The notes beneath the pieces are model-generated. The model was not told where the DNA came from, made no database searches, and worked only from the letters and a program-made list of their open reading frames with translations. Shown here piece by piece: positions 1 through 5,005 of a stretch of 5,775 nucleotides of DNA (its first letter is position 1; every line of letters begins with the position of its first letter). The stretch is from Verrucomicrobiota bacterium. Lineage in GTDB: Bacteria; Verrucomicrobiota; Verrucomicrobiia; Chthoniobacterales; UBA6821. The stretch spans positions 1 to 5,775 of the forward strand of contig VHCR01000101.1 of the NCBI GenBank assembly GCA_016871655.1, read 5' to 3'. A program made the translations under genes and the position numbers.

Positions 1-229
1 CGAAAATTTTGACAAATGATCCTGCAGTGAGCTCTTGGCAGAGAGCAAAAGCAGGGCGATCATTCCATGCGCGCAGCGTCAACGTTCCCGTCGCATCGCG
101 CAGAACAAGCTCGTAGTAAGGCTTACCCGCAGCTGTTTCTTTGCGCGTGAGGGACTCAACTTGAGCAGCGATAGTTGCCTCACAAGCAGCACCATTTCCG
201 GTTGCTGCTCGAAGCTCTTTGATTGTCAT
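1..229 (-). CDS. YhaM-like OB-fold protein, N-terminal 76 residues only
   Basis: Partial gene whose 3' part lies off the left edge. Starting at ATG 229-227, the minus strand reads MTIKELRAATGNGAACEATI and stays open to base 1. Residues ~18-76 look like an OB-fold: alternating strands with the signature KETAAGKPYYELVLRDATGT (30-49), then LTLRAWND. This resembles the N-terminal OB domain of YhaM-type 3'-5' exoribonucleases, where a 'G-K-P-Y/F-L-x-L-x-D-x-[ST]-G' stretch is followed by a Trp-containing strand. In that family a C-terminal HD phosphohydrolase domain follows; here it would be beyond the window, so nuclease activity is inferred. A GTG immediately upstream is an alternative start; a TAG three codons before it limits further extension. 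No clear Shine-Dalgarno sequence is visible. The 5' leader contains the hairpin at 238-284. Family call is fairly confident, exact function less so. Confidence 0.72.
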   Translation of the reverse strand, partial: MTIKELRAATGNGAACEATIAAQVESLTRKETAAGKPYYELVLRDATGTLTLRAWNDRPAFALCQELTAGSFVKIF

Positions 230-237
230 CACAAGAA

Positions 238-284
238 ACTACCAACATCATTTTATTTCTTCGAAATAAAATTTCATTGGTAGT
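238..284. repeat. Two-part perfect hairpin upstream of the YhaM-like gene
   Basis: The outer arms ACTACCAA (238-245) and TTGGTAGT (277-284) are perfect complements. After a symmetric 4x4 internal loop, the inner arms ATTTTATTTC (250-259) and GAAATAAAAT (263-272) pair perfectly around a 3-base loop. On the minus strand it sits just before the start codon of the YhaM-like gene, so in its transcript the hairpin would occupy the leader. There is no T-run on either side, so it is not a classical intrinsic terminator. A regulatory leader structure or a relic of a palindromic repeat are both possible. Confidence 0.7.
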
Positions 285-316
285 GTTGAAAAGTTGAAAT
301 GTTGAAACGTTGAAAG
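285..316. repeat. Four tandem GTTGAAAN octamers
   Basis: Four consecutive 8-bp units, GTTGAAAA, GTTGAAAT, GTTGAAAC and GTTGAAAG, run without a gap. Only the eighth base varies, and it takes each of the four bases once. The last three units form the left arm of the inverted repeat described separately at 293-380. Confidence 0.9.
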
Positions 317-380
317 GAAGTCGTTTTCTATTGAAGTTACAGAAACATTGCAAATTTCTTCAACGTTTCAACGCTTCAAC
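293..380. repeat. Long inverted repeat built of GTTGAA octamers
   Basis: Positions 293-314 pair with 359-380 around a 44-base spacer. Bases 301-314 (GTTGAAACGTTGAA) pair perfectly with 359-372. A two-base interruption (one G-T, one mismatch) follows, and then GTTGAA 293-298 pairs with TTCAAC 375-380. Read on the minus strand, the right side is itself a tandem series: GTTGAAGC, GTTGAAAC, GTTGAAGA (380-357), with another GTTGAAC at 402-396. A short hairpin, GCTGC-TTTA-GCAGC (382-395), sits between these. No coding frame runs through the region. It lies between the H1-like gene and the YhaM-like gene, both on the minus strand. Confidence 0.85.
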
Positions 381-402
381 AGCTGCTTTAGCAGCGTTCA
401 AC

Positions 403-425
403 ACTGCCAACGGTACGTTGGCAGT
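403..425 (-). terminator. Hairpin at the stop codon of the H1-like gene, possible terminator
   Basis: ACTGCCAACG (403-412) and CGTTGGCAGT (416-425) form a perfect 10-bp GC-containing stem with a 3-base loop. The last paired base is part of the TAA stop codon (427-425) of the H1-like gene. Position and stability suit a transcription terminator or 3'-end protecting hairpin. However, the minus strand downstream continues GTTGAACGCTGC with no T-run, so a standard intrinsic terminator is not demonstrated. Confidence 0.5.
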
Positions 426-760
426 TACAGCTTGCTAATAGCCTTGTGCAAAAAGGAAGATCCGCTCTTGAGAGCATCGTCGAGGTGACGAGTTGCTTTT
501 CCTAAAAGAGCGTGAGCTTTTTTGTGAGTGGCCTCACGAGCTTTGCTGGTTGTTTTTTGAGAGCTTTTAATGCCTCCGCGAAGAAGTGTAGCTGCTTCAT
601 CAACGAGCTTTAACGCTTCTTTGGTTAGGACGTCTTCAAAATGCTGGGCAGAAATTTTCTTAGCTGCTGGCTTTTTTACCTTGGCGACAGGACGCTTCGG
701 AGCTGATTTTTTGGAGATTACTTTTTTAGCAGGGGATTTTTTAGATTTCTTTGTAGTCAT
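425..760 (-). CDS. Histone H1-like Lys/Ala/Pro-rich basic protein (111 aa)
   Basis: A small, very basic protein. Residues 1-36 form a Lys/Ala/Pro/Ser tail (MTTKKSKKSPAKKVISKKSA and onward, with PAKK, PKRP and PAAKK repeats) like eukaryotic histone H1 C-tails and the bacterial H1-like proteins such as chlamydial Hc1/Hc2 or AlgP-type tails. Residues ~38-111 carry regularly spaced hydrophobics and look helical (EDVLTKEALKLVDEAATLL, then ARHxLDDAL-like segments) and end in HKAISKL. The expected role is nonspecific DNA binding and nucleoid compaction. That is inferred from composition; a phasin-like or other helical function of the C-terminal part cannot be excluded. No Shine-Dalgarno sequence precedes ATG 760-758 (the leader is T-rich). 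The MITE-like element ends 58 bp upstream of the start and may separate the gene from the lipoprotein gene or influence its promoter. The antisense frame at 570-809 is a shadow. Confidence 0.8.
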   Translation of the reverse strand: MTTKKSKKSPAKKVISKKSAPKRPVAKVKKPAAKKISAQHFEDVLTKEALKLVDEAATLLRGGIKSSQKTTSKAREATHKKAHALLGKATRHLDDALKSGSSFLHKAISKL

Positions 761-818
761 GAGAAAAAACGTAATGGTTAATAGAAAAATTGGAAAGAAT
801 AATAGTTAGAATTTGAAA

Positions 819-983
819 TATAGTGTATTAAATTGAAAAGGGCATGTTAGAAGCGCTGAAATTTTTTCTTAGAACAAGGCCGAAGATCGAAGCGCTATCC
901 TAAGATAACGTGAGATCTGAGAACGCAGTTCTAAGGAAAAAGAGCAAGCTTATCGCGTGCCCTTTTCAATTTAATACACTATA
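819..983. mobile_element. MITE-like palindromic element with perfect 26-bp terminal inverted repeats
   Basis: Left end 819-844 (beginning TATAGTGTATTAAATTGAAA, ending AGGGCA) is the exact reverse complement of 958-983. Complementarity extends three more positions if G-T pairs are allowed. A second inner stem, TTTTTTCTTAGAAC (862-875) with GTTCTAAGGAAAAA (928-941), has one G-T pair. AAGC (851-854) with GCTT (948-951) adds pairing between the two. GAAGCGCT occurs at 850-857 and again at 889-896. There is no open reading frame of note inside. Total length is 165 bp. TA dinucleotides at both ends fit a TA target duplication of the IS630/Tc1-mariner kind, but because the TA belongs to the palindrome this is not proof. 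The element fills the gap between the 125-aa lipoprotein stop codon and the H1-like gene leader. A very long bidirectional terminator hairpin is the main alternative. Confidence 0.6.
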
Positions 984-989
984 CTTTGA

Positions 990-1367
990 TTAATTTTTCC
1001 AGAGGCCAGAGGAGACCCAATCACGATCGAGATGATCGCTTGGTCGCGTGATCGGTGTGAGCTGATGGGTGACGAGAAGATGATAGCGAGCGTAAGCTTC
1101 TTGGGTGCCCATCAAGATGCGATCATGCTTGAGGTCAGGATAGATGTAATAAATTGTTCCGTGACGCTGAATAGAAGTGATTTGTCCAGTGGGAAAGCCT
1201 TGAAGAGTGACTTCTTGTTCTTGCGTGACAGGGACCGATTTGAAGCCTGCCTTTAATAAATTATCTTCGGTTGAAGAACGAATGATCAAGCGATTGATTG
1301 GGCCCGAACAGCTGAGAGTCCATGCACAAAATACTAACAGAAGAAAGATGATGTTGTGGTTTTTCAT
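990..1367 (-). CDS. Small putative lipoprotein (125 aa), conserved domain of unknown function
   Basis: Residues 1-19 look like an export signal: Lys2, then the hydrophobic run IIFLLLVFCAWTLS. Cys20 follows, giving the lipobox TLSC. The Thr at -3 is weaker than the usual Leu, so lipidation is likely but not certain. Residues ~36-95 (LLKAGFKSVPVTQEQEVTLQ, then TIYYIYPDL and LMGTQEAYARY) match my memory of a family of small bacterial lipoproteins with 'AGF-x-P ... YYVYADP ... LYVG-EAAYQRY'. No function is known to me, and the Cys pair often seen there is replaced here by HDRIL. The C-terminus is polar and ends SSGLWKN. Its start is 15 bp after the dgt stop, so the two are probably cotranscribed. 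No Shine-Dalgarno sequence is seen, so translational coupling to dgt is plausible. The MITE-like element begins 6 bp after the stop. Confidence 0.8.
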   Translation of the reverse strand: MKNHNIIFLLLVFCAWTLSCSGPINRLIIRSSTEDNLLKAGFKSVPVTQEQEVTLQGFPTGQITSIQRHGTIYYIYPDLKHDRILMGTQEAYARYHLLVTHQLTPITRPSDHLDRDWVSSGLWKN

Positions 1368-1382
1368 AGGAATTTTATGGCA

Positions 1383-2459
1383 TTACAAAGAGTCATAATG
1401 CAACTTGACGTAACGATCGGTCATTCCTGCGATGTAGTCACACACAGCGCGATGTTTGCCGTCAATTTCGATGCGGCTTATGTAGTGGTAGCCTAGTTGT
1501 TCTGGGTTAGTAAGGAAATGTTGGAAGAGGCGTTCGATTTTATAACACGCTTCATGATGTTGTGTGGAGATATCAGGATGATTTTCTAAGTGCTGAGCAA
1601 GAAAATTTCGTAGCTCCTGATTTTCCTTTTGCTGGACTTGGTTAAAGCCAATCAATGTTTGTGAGGATTGTCTGACTTGCTCGATAGAATCAACTCCTGC
1701 GGCTGCAATGGCAGCGCGGCTATGAGTAATGAGCGCTTCCACTTGATGATTCATGAAGCAACGACGAAGAAAAGCTCGATTGTCTGTTTTGTAGCCGAGC
1801 TCTTTGAAGGCCTGATGCTTGGCTCTTTGCCAGACAGTGAGTTGATCGAGTTGTTGAGGGAGAAGTAATCCTGATTCTAAACCGTCATCAAGATCATGAT
1901 TGTTATAAGCGATTGCATCAGCCATGTCGGCAACTTGTGCTTCTAATGATGGCGAAGGATAAATTTTTCCATGAGGGGTTTCAAAATGAGCATGATGTTT
2001 TCGAAGACCTTCCAAAACTTCGTACGAAAGATTAAGGCCAGGATGTTGAGGATAACTTTCTTCGAGGAGTTCAACGACGCGTAAACTTTGTTCGTTGTGA
2101 TCAAAGCCACCATGCGAGGCCATCAACTTATTTAATGTTTTTTCACCTTCATGGCCGGAGGGAGAATGTCCAAGATCGTGAGCAAGTGCAATAGCTTCGA
2201 CAAGATCTTCGTTGAGTCCGAGTGCGCGGGCAATAGTGCGACTGATCGAGGCCACTTCAATCGTGTGCGTCAATCGCGTGCGGTAGTAATCGCCCTTGCC
2301 ATTGAGAAAAACCTGCGTCTTTCCATCGAGTCGACGAAAGGCAGTGCTGTGGACAATTCTATCACGATCTCGTTGGAAACAGCTCCTAAAGGGGTGCTCC
2401 GGCTCAGGGATGGCACGACCGAGTGAGTCTGAGGAACATTGAGCGTAGGAGCGAAGCAT
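1383..2459 (-). CDS. dgt: Deoxyguanosinetriphosphate triphosphohydrolase family protein (HD domain)
   Basis: Cytosolic HD-superfamily enzyme; the family hydrolyses dNTPs to the deoxynucleoside and inorganic triphosphate, controlling dNTP pools. Diagnostic N-terminal block: PEPEHPFRSCFQRDRDRIVH, then STAFRRLDGKTQVF and GDYYRTRLTHTIEVA. The metal-binding HD set is visible as His65 (RLTH), His94-Asp95 (AHDLGH) and Asp181 (ADMADAIAYNNHDLDDG). FDHNEQSLRVVELL (~119-132) is another family block. The motif usually written HDLGHPPFGHAGE reads HDLGHSPSGHEGE here, a mild divergence. At 358 residues it fits the shorter class of dGTPase-like proteins. The N-terminus is about 10-15 residues shorter than homologues I recall; a TAG four codons upstream prevents extension. 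There is no Shine-Dalgarno sequence: the leader is CTTCAGCC-type repeat DNA down to six bases from ATG. Substrate preference cannot be read from sequence. It is likely the first gene of a two-gene transcript with the downstream lipoprotein. Confidence 0.93.
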   Translation of the reverse strand: MLRSYAQCSSDSLGRAIPEPEHPFRSCFQRDRDRIVHSTAFRRLDGKTQVFLNGKGDYYRTRLTHTIEVASISRTIARALGLNEDLVEAIALAHDLGHSPSGHEGEKTLNKLMASHGGFDHNEQSLRVVELLEESYPQHPGLNLSYEVLEGLRKHHAHFETPHGKIYPSPSLEAQVADMADAIAYNNHDLDDGLESGLLLPQQLDQLTVWQRAKHQAFKELGYKTDNRAFLRRCFMNHQVEALITHSRAAIAAAGVDSIEQVRQSSQTLIGFNQVQQKENQELRNFLAQHLENHPDISTQHHEACYKIERLFQHFLTNPEQLGYHYISRIEIDGKHRAVCDYIAGMTDRYVKLHYDSL

Positions 2460-2465
2460 GGGAAC

Positions 2466-2496
2466 AGGCTAAGGGCTGAAGGCGAAAGGCTGAAGG
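2466..2496. repeat. Degenerate GGCTGAAGG repeats before dgt
   Basis: AGGCTAAG (2466-2473), GGCTGAAGGC (2474-2483) and GGCTGAAGG (2488-2496) are successive imperfect copies of one word. On the dgt (minus) strand they read as CCTTCAGCC copies forming the last ~35 bases of the leader, ending six bases before the start codon. They occupy the place where a ribosome-binding site would be expected. Confidence 0.7.
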
Positions 2497-2521
2497 AAAA
2501 AATTAACCGCAAAGGCGTTTT

Positions 2522-2626
2522 GAAGATAGGAGATAGAAGATGGGAGTTGTGGTTTGCTAGTGCAAACAAAATAAAAATTTTAGTTTTGCCGAAGGCCTCG
2601 ACTTCCATCTCCTATCTTCTATCTTC
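2522..2626. repeat. Imperfect 26-bp inverted repeat of GATAGAAG words
   Basis: Positions 2522-2547 (starting GAAGATAGGAGATAGAAGAT) are complementary to 2601-2626 at 23 of 26 positions; two of the three exceptions are G-T pairs when read on the plus strand. The spacer is 53 bases and contains the AT-rich stretch around AAAATTTTAG. Each arm is made of repeated GATAG/AGAAGAT words, and the right arm continues with CTTCCATCTTCT to 2633. No credible coding frame crosses it. It fills most of the 205-bp gap between ychF and dgt. Confidence 0.8.
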
Positions 2627-2639
2627 CATCTTCTTAAAA

Positions 2640-2658
2640 AGTTCTTTGTGGTGAATTC
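2640..2658. repeat. Dispersed AGTTCTTTGTGG word, copy 1
   Basis: AGTTCTTTGTGG (2640-2651), followed by TGAATTCT, sits just past the ychF stop codon. The same 12-mer occurs in opposite orientation just beyond the ychF start (3815-3826), also next to ATTCT. A degenerate third copy (TTTTTTTGTGGCTATTCT) lies at 3901-3918. The ychF gene is thus bracketed by an inverted copy of one intergenic word. Confidence 0.65.
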
Positions 2659-2664
2659 TCTTCC

Positions 2665-3783
2665 TCAAACATTAAAGCGAAATTCCAGCACATCTCCGTC
2701 CTTAACCTCATATTCCTTTCCTTCAATGCGAAACTTACCAGCCTCACGGCATTTGGCAGTGGAGCCGAGTGTGTCGAGGTCAACGAAAGCCATCGTCTCC
2801 GCAGCGATGAAGCCGCGCTCAAAGTCGCTGTGGATCACGCCAGCAGCCGCAGGAGCCTTATCGCCAGCATGGATCGTCCAAGCGCGCGTTTCTTTTGGAC
2901 CGTAGGTGAAATAAGTACGAAGCCCGAGGAGTTCATAAGCTTTGCGAATGAGAAGTCCAACGCCGCTGTCGCTGAGGCCAAGTCCCGCGAGGTATTCTGA
3001 AGCATCTTCGGGTGAAAGCTCAGCTAGTTCGCTTTCAATTTGAGCGCTGATTACTACGGTGGAAGTTCCGAAATGAGATTTCGCATACTCTTCCACAGCG
3101 CGTACCGACTTGATCGCAGGACGACTTTCGTCGTTGAGGTGGGACAAATCTTGCTCTTCCACATTTGCTGCGAAGAGAACAGGCTTTGCACTCAAGAGAT
3201 GGAATGTTTGTAATATCTTTTTCTCATCGGCTGAAAGATCTGCCGTAGAAGCTGGAGCACCGCTGTTGAGATGAGGGAGTAATTTTTCTCCAAGCGCAAT
3301 TTCTGCTTTAGCAATTTTGTCGCCCGTACGTGCGGCCTTGGCTTGGCGTTCGATTCGTTTTTGAACAGCTGCGATGTCAGCGAGAATCAATTCAGTGTTG
3401 ATGATTTCAATATCGCGAATCGGATCAATGTTACCGGCGACATGATGAATATTTTCGTTATCAAAGCAGCGAACGACTTGAATGATCGCATCAACCTCGC
3501 GGATGTGGCCTAGGAACTGGTTTCCAAGGCCTTCCCCTTCGCTTGCTCCTTTGACGAGGCCAGCAATATCGACAACTTCGATCGCAGCAGGAATAATTTT
3601 TTGAGAATTGATCAGCTCAGCTAGGCGGGCTAAGCGTGGATCGGGCACGGTGACCATGCCGACATTCGGTTCAATCGTACAAAACGGAAAATTAGCAGCC
3701 TCTGCCTTGCGACTCCGGGTGAGTGCATTGAAGAGGGTTGATTTTCCAACATTAGGGAGTCCAACAATTCCAGCGCGTAACAT
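2665..3783 (-). CDS. ychF: Ribosome-binding ATPase YchF (Obg-like ATPase)
   Basis: Cytosolic P-loop NTPase of the TRAFAC class that binds ribosomes; unlike most relatives the YchF/OLA1 family prefers ATP. Visible motifs: G1 GLPNVGKS (8-15), the [20 protein letters not shown] block (32-51), G3 [20 protein letters not shown] (72-91), the family His pair in NIHHV (111-115), the altered G4 NVEE (207-210) that replaces the GTP-specifying NKxD, and SAQIE (246-250). A coiled-coil insertion lies between them (~120-165). The C-terminal TGS-type region carries [20 protein letters not shown] (291-310), [17 protein letters not shown] and ends [12 protein letters not shown]. At 372 residues it is slightly longer than the usual ~363. 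The start is fixed by the family N-terminus [13 protein letters not shown]. No Shine-Dalgarno sequence is visible. It diverges from the Nif3-like gene; the 205-bp gap to dgt argues against tight operon coupling. Confidence 0.98.
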   Translation of the reverse strand: MLRAGIVGLPNVGKSTLFNALTRSRKAEAANFPFCTIEPNVGMVTVPDPRLARLAELINSQKIIPAAIEVVDIAGLVKGASEGEGLGNQFLGHIREVDAIIQVVRCFDNENIHHVAGNIDPIRDIEIINTELILADIAAVQKRIERQAKAARTGDKIAKAEIALGEKLLPHLNSGAPASTADLSADEKKILQTFHLLSAKPVLFAANVEEQDLSHLNDESRPAIKSVRAVEEYAKSHFGTSTVVISAQIESELAELSPEDASEYLAGLGLSDSGVGLLIRKAYELLGLRTYFTYGPKETRAWTIHAGDKAPAAAGVIHSDFERGFIAAETMAFVDLDTLGSTAKCREAGKFRIEGKEYEVKDGDVLEFRFNV

Positions 3784-3801
3784 CGGGATAGTCTAACGGA
3801 A

Positions 3802-3924
3802 AAAAAAAGAATGGCCACAAAGAACTAAAAAAGATTAAAGAAATAACGCAAGCTGCTTTTTTGTGTTCTTTTGCTGCTATTTCTCTTCTTTGCCTTGTAC
3901 TTTTTTTGTGGCTATTCTTTTTTT
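3802..3924. repeat. Long inverted repeat between ychF and the Nif3-like gene
   Basis: Positions 3802-3824 (AAAAAAAGAATGGCCACAAA and on) pair with 3902-3924 over 23 positions with two G-T pairs and no other mismatch, around a 77-base spacer. Weaker similarity continues inward (AGAAATA-type bases near 3838-3846 with TATTTCT near 3879-3885). The right arm's seven T residues abut the Nif3-like ATG at 3925. The left arm includes the CCACAAAGAACT word (3815-3826) shared with 2640-2651. The divergent promoters for ychF and the Nif3-like gene should be in this gap, but I cannot point to convincing -35/-10 pairs. Confidence 0.8.
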
Positions 3925-4680
3925 ATGCAACTTTCCACTCTCGTCAATTATCTCGATCAGCTTTTATCGACTTCGGAAGTCCGCGACTACCCGAACGCAC
4001 ACAATGGCCTGCAGCTTGCCAATGGCGGGGAGGTGAAGCGTGTTGCTGTTGCTGTGGATGCCTGCTTGTCAGTGGTGGAGCAGGCGATTGCTGCGGAGGC
4101 CGATCTTTTGATTGTCCATCATGGCCTCTTTTGGAGCGGCTTGCATCCGATTACGGGAGCCTATTATCAAAAATTAAAATTGGCAATGCACCATGGTCTC
4201 GCGATTTATAGCTCTCACTTGCCACTCGATCGACATCCCAAATTTGGAAATAATTTCTTACTCGCAAAAGCACTCGGTCTTTGCGAGTTGACGCCAGCGT
4301 TTCAAGCGCAAGGAGAATTGATTGGGATGAAAGGAATTTGTAAACCAATTCCGCGAGCCTTATTTTTAGAGCTTGTGGGTAAGGCTGTCGGTGGAAAAGT
4401 TCATTTCGCGCCGGGTGCTTCTCAAATGGTGGAGAAGGTACTTGTTGTGACGGGAGGAGCTGGAAAAGAAATTGCCGCAGCAGCCAAAGAAGGGGTTGAT
4501 ACGTTTGTGACGGGAGAAGGGGATCATCCAAGCTACACGACAGCCGAAGAGTTAGGAATCAACTTGATCTACGCCGGGCACTATGCAACGGAGACTTTTG
4601 GAGTGAAGGCCTTGGGAGCCTTGTTGGAAGAGGAGTTTGATTTGCCGTGCTCCTTTATCGATCATCCAACGGGATTATAA
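3925..4680 (+). CDS. Nif3/YbgI-family dinuclear-metal hexameric protein
   Basis: Member of the Nif3-like (YbgI, DUF34) family: toroidal hexamers with a two-metal site on each subunit. The biochemical role is still unsettled; the old GTP cyclohydrolase I label is weakly supported. The metal ligands known from YbgI are all in place: His65-His66 in LLIVHHGLFW, Asp102 in SSHLPLDRHPKFGNN, and His219 plus Glu223 in YAGHYATETFGV. Other family blocks are YPNAHNGLQ (22-30), TGGAG (176-180) and VDTFVTGEGDHPSYTTAEE (191-209). At 251 residues it is the short form without the middle insertion found in ~370-residue relatives. I chose ATG 3925 because MQLSTLVNYLDQLL fits the family N-terminus. The in-frame ATG at 3871 would add 18 hydrophobic residues encoded by the inverted repeat. 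No Shine-Dalgarno sequence precedes 3925 (poly-T). Confidence 0.95.
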   Translation: MQLSTLVNYLDQLLSTSEVRDYPNAHNGLQLANGGEVKRVAVAVDACLSVVEQAIAAEADLLIVHHGLFWSGLHPITGAYYQKLKLAMHHGLAIYSSHLPLDRHPKFGNNFLLAKALGLCELTPAFQAQGELIGMKGICKPIPRALFLELVGKAVGGKVHFAPGASQMVEKVLVVTGGAGKEIAAAAKEGVDTFVTGEGDHPSYTTAEELGINLIYAGHYATETFGVKALGALLEEEFDLPCSFIDHPTGL

Positions 4681-4717
4681 AAAAAGAAGGTCGAACTACA
4701 AAAGTAATCCGACCTTC
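4679..4717 (-). terminator. Intrinsic terminator for the 38-aa lipoprotein gene
   Basis: On the minus strand GAAGGTCG (4717-4710) and CGACCTTC (4693-4686) form a perfect 8-bp stem over a 16-base loop that holds an inner ACT/AGT pairing. Seven T residues follow (4685-4679). This is the classic hairpin plus U-tract, located 30 bp past the stop codon of the small lipoprotein gene. The T-tract overlaps the end of the convergent Nif3-like gene. Read on the plus strand the hairpin lacks a following T-run, so termination of the Nif3 transcript here would be weaker. Confidence 0.88.
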
Positions 4718-4746
4718 ACAAGTGATAACACTCATTTAAAAGTGTT

Positions 4747-4863
4747 TTACTTGCAGCGACCAGTTGTTGCTGGAGCTGGGGCTTGCTTGTGACAGCATGC
4801 GCCAAGTGTAACAGCAGCTGTTCCAAGAAGGATGATAGCTGCAACGATTTTAGTGATTTTCAT
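4747..4863 (-). CDS. Tiny lipoprotein (38 aa)
   Basis: Starting at ATG 4863-4861, the product is MKITKIVAAIILLGTAAVTL followed by GACCHKQAPAPATTGRCK. Lys2 and Lys5, the hydrophobic segment 6-20 and the canonical lipobox LGAC (20-23) predict export and lipidation at Cys23. The mature peptide would be only 16 residues with Cys23, Cys24 and Cys37, and an Ala/Pro spacer, reminiscent in layout of entericidin-like or chlamydial OmcA-like small lipoproteins; no homology is claimed. Support for a real gene is strong despite its size: a perfect AAAGGAGG Shine-Dalgarno match, a dedicated intrinsic terminator, and a lipobox in frame. It is convergent with the Nif3-like gene and divergent from the exported protein at 5006. 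Function unknown; the expression signals suggest an abundant envelope peptide. Confidence 0.85.
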   Translation of the reverse strand: MKITKIVAAIILLGTAAVTLGACCHKQAPAPATTGRCK

Positions 4864-4872
4864 AAAGTATTT

Positions 4873-4882
4873 CGCCTCCTTT
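4873..4882 (-). promoter_or_regulatory. Strong Shine-Dalgarno site of the 38-aa lipoprotein gene
   Basis: The minus strand reads AAAGGAGGCG, eight consecutive bases complementary to the 16S rRNA 3' end, with 11 bases between GGAGG and ATG. It fixes the start codon at 4863. None of the other starts in the window has a comparable site. Confidence 0.88.
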
Positions 4883-4910
4883 CAAAAGCAGGTTGCTTAA
4901 TCTGATGAAC

Positions 4911-4939
4911 ACTGTAGAGAGAGTTTTAATAAGAGTAAA
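4911..4939 (-). promoter_or_regulatory. Possible sigma-70-like promoter of the 38-aa lipoprotein gene
   Basis: On the minus strand TTTACT (4939-4934) and TACAGT (4916-4911) each match four of six consensus bases and are separated by 17 bp. This would give a leader of about 40 bases containing the Shine-Dalgarno site. The surrounding gap (4864-5005) is AT-rich, so chance matches are likely. The same gap must hold the promoter of the divergent gene at 5006; I see no clear one. Confidence 0.3.
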
Positions 4940-5005
4940 AAAGAAATTTTTAAAATATTAAAAATTTATCTTCTGCTTTTTTGAAGAGAGATCTACCTTG
5001 CAGCG

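Noticed and set aside
35..283. Plus-strand 82-residue frame at the left edge
   Set aside because: Antisense to the YhaM-like OB-fold frame, which has recognisable family sequence.
285..402. CRISPR-like array from regularly spaced GTTGAA repeats
   Set aside because: Units are 8 bp and gapless, there are no unique spacers of 25-40 bp, and no cas genes are present.
819..983. Ordinary intrinsic terminator for the lipoprotein gene
   Set aside because: Total span of 165 bp, 26-bp perfect arms and a 113-bp interior are far larger than a normal terminator, and no T-tract follows the arm; it may still stop transcription incidentally.
2270..2608. Minus-strand 112-residue frame overlapping the dgt start and repeats
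   Set aside because: It overlaps the well-supported dgt frame and is low-complexity Ser/Leu/Phe sequence from the repeats; no family features.
3871..3924. Upstream start of the Nif3-like gene giving an N-terminal hydrophobic segment
   Set aside because: The 18 extra residues come from T-rich inverted repeat DNA, the family is cytosolic, and MQLSTLVNYLDQLL at 3925 fits the family N-terminus.
4151..4531. Minus-strand 126-residue frame inside the Nif3-like gene
   Set aside because: Antisense to a gene with all conserved metal ligands; composition is that of a shadow frame.
4727..4746. AACACT/AGTGTT hairpin as a second terminator of the small lipoprotein gene
   Set aside because: Only six mostly AT base pairs with an eight-base loop and no T-tract; the adjacent 4679-4717 hairpin explains termination better.
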